A DNA stretch of 64,000 bases from Taudactylus pleione (Eukaryota; Chordata; Amphibia; Anura; Myobatrachidae), in the NCBI GenBank assembly GCA_031769625.1, contig JAUIMM010000171.1, forward strand, positions 1,178,001 to 1,242,000, written 5' to 3'. Shown here piece after piece: positions 22,696 to 32,714 of the stretch. How positions within the stretch are numbered: position 1 is the first letter of the stretch; every line of letters starts with the position of its first letter. Position numbers and translations under genes: made by a program. Under the pieces are notes generated by a model that saw only the letters and a program-made list of their open reading frames with translations, ran no database searches and was not told where the DNA came from.

Positions 22696-22816
22696 ATGGG
22701 TGACTGTGTGTGAGAGAGAGAATGGGTGACTGTGTGTGTGTGTGTGTGTGTGTGTGCGAGAGAGAGAGAGCGAATGGGTGACTGTGTGTGTGCAAGAGAG
22801 AGAGAGAGAGGGTGAC

Positions 22817-22850
<34 letters not shown>

Positions 22851-23050
22851 TGGGTGACTGTGTGCGTGCGAGAGAGAGAGAGAGAGAGAGAGAATGGGTG
22901 ACTGTGTGAGAGAGAGAATGGGTGACTGTTTGTGTGTGAGAGAATGGGTGACTGTGTGTGAGCGAGAAGGGGTGATTGTGTGTGAGAGACAATGGGTGAC
23001 TGCTGTGGGTATGTAAAACAACGCCTGACTGGTGTGTGTGACAATGGGTG
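22441..23050. repeat. Compound (TG)n/(AG)n repeat with GGGTGACTG spacer
   Basis: Repeats of the form GGGTGACTG(TG)n followed by (AG)n, with variable run lengths, over about 600 bp. Long frames rich in His/Ser/Thr or Arg/Glu across it are repeat artefacts. Confidence 0.95.
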
Positions 23051-23526
23051 ACTTCTATACACCTTCATAGTAGCCATATCTATCCTCAGTAAAAAAAAAA
23101 CAAAAGGCGGGTAGCTGCTTTTTGTAACAATTGCCGTGCGCATGCGATCTATACACTGGAGGAGTCTGGGGGCATGCCCTGTAGCTCCCGGACTGCTGGG
23201 CATGCATCCAGTGTGACAAAAATGGGGTTTGGCTCATGGGTATGGCTTTTTTCATGAGACCACGGCCTCTTAATTTTTTCTGGTGCCGGCAACAATAGCC
23301 TGGGGGCGCCAAAAAATATATTCGCTTACCAAAAAATTTGGGCTAGGGCCGGCCCTGGGTCTGGAGCATATTTAACTACTCTCTCCGAATGTCTGAGAGA
23401 CTCACAAATATCAGGCTGCTCTCCCAGAATCCAGGAAGATTAGCAGTGCCTGGCTGCACCATGACCCCTGAACCTCCCACCTGACTGCCTCTCCCGGATG
23501 GCGAAGCTGAAATGTCGGCAACTATG

Positions 23527-23736
23527 GCAGACTCTCCAACATGACCCCTTCCATCCGGTACAAAAAGCTCTGCTCCTGGATTTCTCTCTTAATTGATGAT
23601 TGCAGCCACTGGTGGTGATACACCTGCCTCGTCTATTAACAAGCTCAACACAGGTGTCTGCAATCATTAATTAGGTGGGAAGCCCAGGAGCAAAGCATTT
23701 TGTACCGGGTGGAAGGGGACATGTTGGAGGGTAGGC
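23527..23736. repeat. Palindromic MITE A flanked by TATG
   Basis: Begins GCAGACTCTCCAACATG and ends CATGTTGGAGGGTAGGC. Inner arms AAAAAGCTCTGCTCCTGG and CCAGGAGCAAAGCATTTT pair. TATG precedes it (23,523-23,526) and follows it (23,737-23,740). Confidence 0.75.
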
Positions 23737-23740
23737 TATG

Positions 23741-24043
23741 GCATACCTCCCAACATGACCTTCTCCAGGAGGGACACAATATTCTGGTCCTGGACTTCCC
23801 TGGTAAGAGGTGAGGCTGCAGCGCACTTCAAAATTCAAATAGGGGAGCCACACCAACTGTCATTTCAAACGCTGCCAGACATCACTGGCTGGGACTCACT
23901 GGCAGTTGGTGTGACTCCCCCATTTGAATTTTGGACAACGCTGCATCCCCATCTCTGAAGCTGCCACCAATCATAAATTGCCAGGGAAGTCCAGGACCAG
24001 AGCATTGTGTCCCTCCTGGAGAGGGTCATGTTGGGAGGTATGC
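23741..24043. repeat. Palindromic MITE B flanked by TATG
   Basis: Begins GCATACCTCCCAACATGAC and ends GTCATGTTGGGAGGTATGC. The next arm segments (GGAGGGACACAATATTCTGG and CCAGAGCATTGTGTCCCTCC) also pair, giving arms of about 60 bp or more. TATG flanks both sides and is shared with MITE A on the left. Confidence 0.8.
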
Positions 24044-24257
24044 TATGGTCTGAAGGTACTTGATTCGTCATGGCTAAGTAAGGTTAGAGATGGTAAAGTA
24101 GAAGCACAGAATTGAATTGACCCCCTAGTTTTGGCTTCGCTGCAGGTAGCCCGCAGGTCACAGCACTCAGATCTACCCTCAGTGGGATAAGCTGGCACTA
24201 GCAAGCTGGTTGTTATAGAAAGCATGGTACAATGAACCTGATTCAGAGTTATACACA

Positions 24258-24590
24258 ATGCAGGGTTGCCGACATTCTGGCTGCCCCTACCGGGAGGGAG
24301 CAGCCAGATCGGCAAAGCAGGGGGCATGGCCAGCACAGGGGACGTGGCTGGACAGCTTTTGGGCAGAGTGGGGGGCGTGGCCATGTGATAACGTCACTTT
24401 GGCCCCGCCCTCGCTACACAATGCCGATATTACCAGCATTGTGAAGAAGGGGGAGGGGCCAAAATTACCTGATTCTGCATTTTCCCCCCCCCCCCGGGGA
24501 CTTCTCTTGTTACGGCGGGGGAAGGTGGAGGGGCCTTTCTGGGGGGCCGGGAGCGGCTCCAGGCCGAATTGGGAGGGTAGGCAAGTATGA
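24258..24590. repeat. Foldback of the CATACTTGCC family
   Basis: GGTTGCCGACATTCTGG and CCCCTACCGGGAGGG on the left correspond inversely to GGGAGGGTAGGCAAGTATGAC on the right. The interior shares ACAATGCCG and TCACTTTGGCCCC-like words. Related to 54,345-54,660, which has the same CTGCTCCCTCCCAGAGG and AGCCAGGATGTC segments. Confidence 0.5.
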
Positions 24591-25639
24591 CACATTGCCA
24601 ATGCTTTCACAAATGGTGCAATTTTTTTGGCACTGCGCATGCATCAGAGTCGGGCTGTGCATGTGTTGAGGTACATTAATCGTAGACGCATGCTGCAAGT
24701 CTTTATTCGCAGTGTGATTGACAGGCAGGGAGAATTGTGGGAGGCAGGGGGGAGTGTCAGCTAAAAATGTAGGCGTGTCTCCACATCCTGCATCTATGAT
24801 CCCGTACACAGGAAATATGGCTCCGATGCCTTAGCTACAGCGGCCAATCTGAATGACCATAGACTCATTTAAGGAGTCGATGTTTGCATGATCTGCGTCC
24901 GATGCTGCGTATGTGTACTCTGTTGCGGACAGCTGCGATGGCTCCAGTGGGCATCTCATTGCAAGTGCAGTGGCTGTTCCATTAGCATATTTTTTCAAAT
25001 ACTCAGCTGTTGAAATCACAGTTGCACAGAGCATGGAGTCTGGCATTGTAATATGCACACCAGTCAGAGGCACAATATATGTAAGTCCTGCAAATCTTTA
25101 GACTGTGTAGTGCAGCTTTGGTTCATTTTTGAGGCGTGGGTCCCCTTGGATTGCTTTGGTTGATCTGTCTCAGAGCAAAGCAGTATAACACATTTTTCCT
25201 TCAACACCTTTTAATGCTTCACTGTCTGCTTTTTATATATGTATTTCACTTTTTTTATTTTTATTATTTATATGCAGCTGCAGCTGTTCTTAACTATTTC
25301 CTTTACTCTTCACTTTTCTTATAATAGCTGGGCTAGTTTGGGGGTGTCCTGCGCTCTGGATTTGAACCCTAGTATGTTAGGGACCTACCCTACAGAGGTT
25401 ACACGGATGTGGTGGGTAGGCCCATAACCTTGGCCAAGATCAGGGGCTGGCTGGCAACTTTTAGCCTGGGGGGCAAATGCATGCAGGCGGCCCTGGCAGA
25501 GGAGTAGCGTGTAGCCAGGGTGCCCGAAGAACGTGCGTGCTACGGCGCCCCCCTCAAATGTTTCAGGGAGGAGGCGGGTCCATATGGGATTAATGTAAGG
25601 TAAAAATAAAGATTAGGGGCAACCCCCTGTCGTAGTGCC

Positions 25640-26640
25640 CATCTACAGTGCCCCCGTGTGCCACAGGAGAGAACACCCTTATGCAGGCCTCCAGTAGTGC
25701 CCCCAGTAGTGATCCCCCCCTATGCAGTGCCCCTTGTGCCCCCAGTAGTAAGCCCCTTATATAGTGCCCCCAGTAGTGGTCCCCCCTGTGCAGTGCCCCT
25801 TGTGCCCCCAGTAGTAAGCCCCTTATATAGTGCCCCCAATAGTGGTACCCCCCTATGCAGTGCCCCTTATATAGTGCCCCCAGTAGCAGTCCACCCCCCA
25901 TGCAGTGCCCTCAATAGTGGTAACCCTTATGCAATGCCCCTTAAATAGTGGCCCCAGTTCTAGTCTCCCCCCTATGCAGTACCCACAGTATTGCCCTTTA
26001 TATAGAGCCCCCAGCAGTGGTCCCTTGATACAGTGCCTCCAGTGGTAGTCCCCTCCCCCTATGTAGTGCCCCTAGTAGTAGTCCCCTCCCCCCTATGCAG
26101 TGCCCCTAGTAGTAGTCCCCTCCCCTTGTAGCGCCCCTAGTAGTAGTCCCCCCCTTGTAGTGCCCCCAGTAGTAGTAGTACCCCCTTGTAGTGCCCCCAG
26201 TAGTAACCCCCCCTTGTAGCGCCCCCAGTAGTAGTAGTAGTCCCCCCATGTAGTGCCCCCAGTAGTAGTAGTCCCCCCCCTTGCAGTGTCCCCAGTAGTA
26301 GTATTCCCCCTTGTAGTGCCCCCAGTAGTAGTAGTCCCCCCCTTTGTAGTGCCCCCAGTAGTAGTAATCCCCCCTTTGTAGTGCCCCCAGTAGTAGTAGT
26401 CTCCCTCTTTGTAGTGCCCCCAGTAGTAGCCCCCCCTTGTAGTGCCCCCAGTAGTAATAGTCCCCCCTTGTAGTTCCCCCAGTAGTAGTAGTCCCCCTGT
26501 TGTAGTGCCCCCATTAGTAGTAGTCCCCCCCTTGTAGTGCCCCCAGTAGTAATCCACCCCCCTGGTAGTGCCCCCAGTAGTAATCCCCCCCTGGTAGTGC
26601 CCACATAGTAATCCCCCCCCTGGTAGTGCCCTCAGTAGTC
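25640..26640. repeat. CCCCCAGTAGTAGT minisatellite
   Basis: Tandem units of roughly 30-40 bp: TTGTAGTGCCCCCAGTAGTAGTCCCCCC with variable AGT triplet number. On the minus strand every unit gives two runs of four to eight G. Glycine/threonine-rich minus-strand frames of 155-197 codons are repeat artefacts. Confidence 0.92.
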
Positions 26641-26742
26641 CCCCCCCCCCAGTAGAGAGAGACTTAATAAAAAATAAAAAAATCACTTACCTGAAACTCC
26701 CGCTCCTGGTCCGGCCGCTAACAGCTCCTCCGGCCGCTTTGC

Positions 26743-26951
26743 ATGGGAGAGATGTCATTACTCATGACGTCTCTCCCATTACCCACTGCGGGAGCCGGAA
26801 GATGGCTCCCGCAGTGGGAGCAGCAGCAGCCGATGAGAGTCTGACAGACTCTCAGCGGCTGCTGAATACAGCAAACACACAGCTGCCGGCTCCGGCAGCT
26901 GTGTGTTTGTGCTGTGTAGCGCTGACCGAGCTCCGTCCGGTCAGCGCTACA
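26743..26951. repeat. Five adjacent hairpins near the hAT right end
   Basis: Consecutive stems: 26,743-26,779 (ATGGGAGAGA), 26,784-26,816 (CACTGCGGGAGCC, 13 bp perfect), 26,824-26,864 (20 bp, one mismatch), 26,873-26,908 (AAACACACAGCTGCCGG, 17 bp with a 2-nt loop) and 26,915-26,951 (TGTAGCGCTGACC). A decayed version follows the minisatellite at about 45,980-46,140. Confidence 0.9.
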
Positions 26952-27159
26952 CACGCGGTGCAGTCTTGTGTCACAGTGGCACCCTGCCCCCCGGCCCAGC
27001 CCGCCACTGGCCAAGATTATGCCAAAAACCTCTATTTACTGCAAAAATTTAGTTATTTATATATAATCAGTTAATTTGGAGTTGAGCAGCTATATTTCTT
27101 TTTGTGTAAAAATCACAGTTGCAGCAACAACAGCGTACAATTCTGAATCAGGCCCAAAA

Positions 27160-28109
27160 TCAGTAATCAGAGGAATGGTCTAACAAGCTGACTTCTGAAT
27201 CACAGGTACACAGAGGAGGATATCCAAATGCTGTATTAAGGATGGAGCCTTATACTCTGGTGTTCAGAGTGCTGTATAAATAAGTGTGCATGCAGTATTT
27301 AATATGACATGAGTGAGACAATAAATGTACGCACCTATACATTAGAGCATGGAAGAGTGGGGCGGCATGAGTAGGAGAAAATCGAAAACACGGCTCTATA
27401 CAATAATATTTATCAGCAGGTTGTACCTTATGTGAGAAAAACCTGCAGAAGTTTCTCTTTCAGAGATCACCCTGAAAGAAAGGTCACCTCTCTGATTGAA
27501 GAGGTGTCTACTTCATTAATGAGGGGAAGATAGAAGTCAGGTTTCTTTACGCTGGGAGCAGAGGTAAGTGCATTCTTTAACTGATAGAACACATGTCATG
27601 CCTCAGAGGGACACTTTTTGGAATCTCAGAGAGATAAGGGTAGAAAATATGACCAACATTATGAACTTGTTAATAAGTACATAGTGATGCTGCACAGTAT
27701 GTAAAGAAAACAAAAGGATTTACAAATACAGTATTTATCCATAGTGCCAATGGGCAGAGCTGCAGTAAAAACTAGGAACTAAAGAGCACATGAAATAAAG
27801 GTGATGATGCTCAGCCTTCTGCCAGAACAATAGGAGGGTGACCTAGAAGGGCACGAGTTTCATACCACTGAGTCAGTTGCACACTATGAAGTTTCTGAGA
27901 TTGCATTAAAGTTGGTAGAGTAGTGATATAACGCTCCCATGTGTTAAAAAATTAAGCGACTTTCATCTCTTTAGCTAACACCGTCTCCACATACGAAAGA
28001 TAAAATTCAGTTTGTCCTTATATAATTTACAGGGGTGGGGGTATCTGTTCTTGCAGTATGGTTTTCTTTGCTGCAGTACTTACTACCATAACTGAATATT
28101 TTTACTTTG
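27160..28109. other. No recognised feature
   Basis: Non-coding. Only a short hairpin near 27,480-27,510 (AGGTCACCTCTCTGATTGAAG region) is visible. Confidence 0.4.
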
Positions 28110-28269
28110 GGGGAGATGTACTAAGCCTTGAAGAGAGATAAAGCGTAGAAAGATAAACTAACAACCAATCAGCTCCTAACTGTCATTTTTCAAACGCAGC
28201 CTGTGACATGGTGGTTAGGAGCTGATTGGCTGGTACTTTATCTCCATCCGTGGCTTAGTAAATAGACCC
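28110..28269. mobile_element. Palindromic MITE (GGGGGAGATGTACTAAGCC)
   Basis: The left end GGGGGAGATGTACTAAGCC pairs with the right end GGCTTAGTAAATAGACCC. The inner arms ACCAATCAGCTCCTAAC and GTTAGGAGCTGATTGGCTGG are perfectly complementary over most of their length. I recall this style of repeat from frog DNA; that is memory, not a search. Confidence 0.75.
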
Positions 28270-28812
28270 TTTTATCTCTCTCCAGGGTTTAGTTTGGAGT
28301 ACAGATCTGGAAATTCAATCAATCAATCAAACACACTTCTAACTATGACTCCTGCAGTATTGCATTAATTATAACTAGGTCGAAAATGCAATTCCGAAAT
28401 TACTTCAACACATTATAGGGGATATTTAATAAACGTAATTTTCTCCAAACATAAATCTTCGTCATATTTAAAATAAATTTAAACCTGCAATGAAGCTCCA
28501 CCCCACCCAGGAGCTCCATTGCAGGTTTCCAGGACCTATTATTAAAGACTCCACCTGGTCCATCTTGTGAGGGATGTCCTGACTGTGCCCTGTTTCCAGT
28601 GAACCTTCCTAAGAGTTCACCTATGGTGATATATGCTGTTTTGTTTATGTCTAAATGTGAATGCAATTTGTATAAATAAATGTTATATGTGTTTTACGGC
28701 AATATTGCACTATTAGTTTCTCTCTTTTATATTGAGATATCAAACATCTGGAAAGAACAAGTTATTCCATGACAACACCAACTGAAAAATAGGGCTCTCC
28801 TACCTTTCTTTG

Positions 28813-29285
28813 GAGCGTCCTCATGGACGCTCGCATAGCTGTGGGTTACCATCCATAGCTATAGCGAGCGTCCATGATGATGGTCGCGATGGTCTTGACC
28901 ATCGCGACCATTGGGCTTGCGATGGAGACCCTGCGGTAGGGTCTCGCTGCCGCAAGCCCAGGAGTGATTTTGGCTCTATCAGAGCCAAAATCACTCCCAC
29001 TGACATCACTAGTGATGTCAGTGGGGCCGGCTTCAGACGGTAGGCGTTCCCATGGGAATGCCTCCGTCTGGCAGGCACACCCCCGGCACGCCCACCAAAG
29101 GGGGCGTGCTGTCAATCAACATCGACAGCACGCCCCCTTTGGTGCGAGACCCGGAGCGATGGAGAGCCCATCGCTCGCCGGGTCTCGCGCATGCGCACCA
29201 GTGACGGGAGCTCCCTCCGTCGTGCGCATGCGCAGTGGGGGAACATCGACCCGCTTGCGAGCGTACTGCCGCTCACGAGCGGGTC
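28813..29285. mobile_element. Serial-hairpin MITE, copy A: eleven stem-loops end to end
   Basis: Successive stems: 28,813-832; 28,835-862; 28,880-911 (15 bp perfect); 28,913-959 (two nested stems); 28,961-997 (17 bp perfect); 28,998-29,023 (26-bp perfect palindrome); 29,034-070; 29,093-144 (21 bp perfect); 29,144-188; 29,187-233 (12 bp); 29,248-285. Almost no base lies outside a stem or loop. The element continues to GGTCTGAATGACTGCCTG, a decayed TCTGAATCAGGCC end. Same order as copy B at 3,953. Non-coding. Confidence 0.85.
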
Positions 29286-29581
29286 TGAATGACTGCCTGA
29301 TTACAGAGATTATATCTTGAAATCCAAAAGGAAGTGTTCCTTTTAGGTGTGGACTTGATTATTATCTGAGCGCCATTTTGTGTCACTAATTGTGTGTTTT
29401 GTAGATTATTCTGAAGATCTAATGTGAAAATAGGACCTGCGAGTACTCTCAAACCGATCTTAAATCCTTGGCAAGAAAAAATATATATTTTTTTGTTCCC
29501 CAGTGTTATGTGTGTGTTTATGTATATAGATGTGTGTAAATATATACACACTTTTCCCTCCTATATATTACATATGTACAT

Positions 29582-29588
29582 ACGGTAT

Positions 29589-29636
<48 letters not shown>
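29582..29636. repeat. (CA)n(TA)n(CA)n microsatellite
   Basis: TACACACACACACACACA followed by an ATAT run and ACACACAC. Confidence 0.95.
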
Positions 29637-29639
29637 TCT

Positions 29640-29892
29640 GCTAATTCCAGTGTAACTGTGTCTTTGGACACAGTCACTGGCCGTGACACGTCTGCATCTG
29701 ACTAGTCACCCCCCTATTACCCCCCCCAAAAAAGCCCTCAAAATAGCTTTTCTCTGCGGCCAAATTTGTTCCACGTCCACCAGCGGTAATAATCGGGACA
29801 TATTTGCCGTGCGACTCAGGCGCATGTGCAGATGTAAATCATTAGCTGATTGCCTCTGACATCGTTTCTGCATCAATCTCTGAATCAGGACC
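29640..29892. mobile_element. MITE right-end fragment (CTCTGAATCAGGACC)
   Basis: Ends CAATCTCTGAATCAGGACC, the family terminus, directly against the first satellite monomer. Internal stems include ACAGTCACTGGCC-like words. No left end found. Confidence 0.4.
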
Positions 29893-31675
29893 ATTATATG
29901 TGTATGGGAATGTAGCTCTGACAATTCAGTACTGTAGGGGAAAGGTTACTTATCACCACCTGGTACAGAGGCCCAGTATATGTGTATGGGAATGTAATGC
30001 TAACAGATCAGTACTGTAGGGGAAAGGCTACTTATCACCATCTGGTACAGAGGCCCATTAAATGAGTATGGGAATGTAGTACTGACAGCTCAGGTACTGA
30101 GGGGAAAGGCTACTTATCAGCATCTGGTACAGAGGCCCATTATATGTGTATGGGAATCTAGTTCTGACAATTCAGTACTGTAGGGGAAAGGCTACTTATC
30201 ACCATCTGGTACAGAGACCCAGTATATGTGTATGGGAATGTAATTCTGATAGCTCATGTACTGTAGGGGAAAGGCTACTTATCACCATCTGGTACAAAGG
30301 CCAAGTATATGTGTATGGGAATGTAGTGCTGATAGCTCAGTACTGTAGGGGAAATCCTACTTATCACCACCTGGTACAGAGGCCCATTAAATGTGTATGG
30401 GAATGTAGTGCTGACAGTTCAGTACTGTAGGGGAAAGGCTACTTATCACCATCTGGTACAGAGGTCCAGTATAGGTGTAAGGGAATGTCATTTTGATAGC
30501 TCAGTACTGTAGGGGAAAGGTTACTTATTACCATCTAGTACAGAGGCCCAGTATATGTGTATAGGAATGTAGTGCTGATAGCTCAGGTACTGTAGGGGAA
30601 AGGTTACTTATTACCATCTAGTACAGAGGCCCAGTATATGTGTATAGGAATGTAGTGCTGATAGCTCAGGTACTTAAGGGGAAAGGCTACTTATCACCAT
30701 CTGGTACAGAGGCCCAGTATATGTGTATGGGAATGTAGTGCTGATAGCTCAGGTACTGAGGGGAAAGGCTACTTATCACCATCTGGTACAGAGGCCCAGT
30801 ATATGTGTATGGGAATGTAGTGCTGATAGCTCAGGTACTGAGGGGAAAGGCTACTTATCACCATCTGGTACAGAGACCCAGTATATGTGTATGGGAATGT
30901 AATTCTGATAGCTCATGTACTGTAGGGGAAAGGCTACTTATCACCATCTGGTACAAAGGCCAAGTATATGTGTATGGGAATGTAGTGCTGATAGCTCAGT
31001 ACTGTAGGGGAAATCCTACTTATCACCACCTGGTACAGAGGCCCATTAAATGTGTATGGGAATGTAGTGCTGACAGTTCAGTACTGTAGGGGAAAGGCTA
31101 CTTATCACCATCTGGTACAGAGGTCCAGTATAGGTGTAAGGGAATGTCATTTTGATAGCTCAGTACTGTAGGGGAAAGGTTACTTATTACCATCTAGTAC
31201 AGAGGCCCAGTATATGTGTATAGGAATGTAGTGCTGATAGCTCAGGTACTTAAGGGGAAAGGCTACTTATCACCATCTGGTACAGAGGCCCAGTATATGT
31301 GTATGGGAATGTAGTGCTGATAGCTCAGTACTGTAGAGTAAAGGCTACTTATCACCATCTGGTACAGAGGCCCAGTATATGTGTATGGGAAAGTAGTGCT
31401 GACAGTTCAGTACTGTAGGGGAAAGGCTACTTATTACCATCTGATACAGAGGCCCAGTATATGTGTATGGGAATGTAGTGCTGATAGCTCAGGTACTGAG
31501 GGGAAAGGTTACTTATCACCATCTGGTACAGAGGCCCAGTATATGTGTATAGGAATGTAGTGCTGATAGCTCAGGTACTGAGGGGAAAGGCTACTTATCA
31601 CCATCTGGTACAGAGGCCCAGTATATGTGTATGGGAATGTAGTGCTGATAGCTCAGGTACTGAGGGGAAAGACTA
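29893..31675. repeat. 82-bp satellite, about 22 monomers, with higher-order repeat
   Basis: The monomer TATATGTGTATGGGAATGTAG... GGTACAGAGGCCC recurs every 82 bp (29,895; 29,977; 30,059). A block near 30,205-30,590 reappears 659 bp downstream with the same private variants (TAATTCTGATAGCTCATG, GGTACAAAGGCCAAG), i.e. an eight-monomer higher-order unit. Two identical-length frames of 94 codons inside it are duplicated repeat artefacts. Confidence 0.95.
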
Positions 31676-32698
31676 GTTTTCACTATCTGGAAATGGAGAT
31701 AAGTTTGTTTAAATATATAAATATCTCTTCTCCAGTTTATATAAATATTTCCAGGAGAAAACCCAATTAGATTTGTTTGGGGAGGGAGTATGTTAAGGAG
31801 AAAGTGAAAAGTAAGTGACATTAGTGATTTCTCCGTACTTTTCGCTACACTTATATATGGAGAAAACATAAATATCACATTTTCCAGCTATTATGCTGGA
31901 AAAATTAGATAATTATGTTTATTAAATATGCCCCTATATTCTTAATCTACACAATAACCTATTACACATGGAAAACAGCAGAAGAAACTAGCACTGCTCT
32001 GAACATATATGTACATATTGGTGTCCTTATGCACTGGATAGTGTATTATTATACAGTATCAATTATTAACCCTAATGATGATCTATAGCAATGCATTCAT
32101 AACACTGCATGTTTTCCAGGTGTATTTATTACTGGCTGACAAGATCCACAGGTGGTGCTTATTATTTCATTTGTGATACCCTGAAAAACATGCAGCAGTA
32201 GTAGGACACAACAGCAGCGGAGAAGAGACGACTCAGTGGACATTGGGGAGAGGATTCACAGCAGCCTGATGAGATGATGCAGGGTGCGTGTTACACACAG
32301 TTGCCGGGTTAGCGGGGGGAGGGCACAGACGTCAGTGGCTGCGGATTGGGGGCTGCAACTGTGGGCGGAGGGGGTACAGACACCAGCGGCAGCGGGGAAA
32401 TACATAGGGACATGGTAGGTGTAAGGGTAAAAGTAAACTTATCTGAAAAGCTGAATTTGCAAAAGAGCAGCTTTTGGAAGAGATTCTTTAGTTAATGAGG
32501 CATGATGAATGCCTCCGAAGAGTTTTTTAAACTTGCAGCGCATTTAAAACATAATTTTCACAAGTGATAATTATGTAATGATGACCCCTTAGTGATGTTG
32601 TAAATGTGAAACCCTTTTACTAAGAATGATAAGGGTCACTTAGTGATATCATGATTCATAAATGTGAATTCTCTCTATATAAATAAAGAGAGACCTTA
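31676..32698. other. Mostly unassigned; short hAT-like fragment at 32,104-32,210
   Basis: 32,104-32,210 (CTGCATGTTTTCCAGG, ATCCACAGGTGGTG, AAAAACATGCAGCAG) belongs to the family at 150-342. Around 31,880-31,936 an end-like TATTAAATATGCCCCTAT mirrors TAGGGGATATTTAATAAAC at 28,418. Otherwise nothing recognised. Confidence 0.4.
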
Positions 32699-32714
32699 CC
32701 TTGTTTATAGCTAT
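32699..32714 (+). repeat. 16-bp direct repeat, left copy
   Basis: CCTTGTTTATAGCTAT is repeated exactly in the same orientation at 44,339-44,354, immediately outside the giant inverted-repeat block. It fits a target-site duplication of a retroelement insertion. Confidence 0.6.

Larger units (their letters stand above)
20753..23357. mobile_element. 2.6-kb hAT-like non-autonomous element
   Basis: Left end CAGGGCCGGTTCTATGA; right end, read inversely, CAGGGCCGGCCCTAGCC. The flanking 8-mers GGTCTGTA (20,745-20,752) and GGTCTGGA (23,358-23,365) differ at one base, the expected hAT target duplication. The interior includes a 50-bp unit array in both orientations and a long TG/AG tract. No transposase frame, so mobilisation would have needed an enzyme in trans. 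Confidence 0.8.
25441..27009. mobile_element. hAT non-autonomous element with perfect 8-bp target duplication
   Basis: Left end CAGGGGCTGGCTGG and right end, read inversely, CAGTGGCGGGCTGG (12 of 14 match). GCCAAGAT flanks it exactly on both sides (25,433-25,440 and 27,010-27,017). It contains a 1-kb minisatellite and, before the right end, five adjacent hairpins. It shares this layout with 44,839-46,335. No transposase. Confidence 0.88.
24234..27155. mobile_element. MITE family CCTGATTCAGAG, interrupted by a hAT element
   Basis: Left end GAACCTGATTCAGAGTT and right end TTCTGAATCAGGCCC bracket about 1.3 kb of element sequence plus a nested 1.57-kb hAT insertion (25,441-27,009) and a foldback (24,258-24,590). 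Internal words such as GGCAGGGAGAATTGTGG are not recognised. Flanks AAT/AAA are a weak 3-bp match. Confidence 0.55.

Noticed and set aside
22333..23203. His/Ser/Thr-rich frames of 208-273 codons on the minus strand and an Arg/Glu-rich frame on the plus strand
   Set aside because: They are translations of the (TG)n/(AG)n repeat with no start context or domain.
26093..26686. Gly/Thr/Leu-rich minus-strand frames of 155 and 197 codons
   Set aside because: Products of the CCCCCAGTAGTAGT array; the periodicity follows the repeat unit, not a protein family.
30146..31089. Two similar 94-codon frames, suggesting a duplicated small gene
   Set aside because: They are the same segment of the satellite's higher-order repeat; since 82 is not a multiple of three, successive monomers are read in different frames.
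29893..31675. CRISPR-like regular repeat array
   Set aside because: The whole 82-bp period is repeated without unique spacers, and the sequence is clearly eukaryotic.
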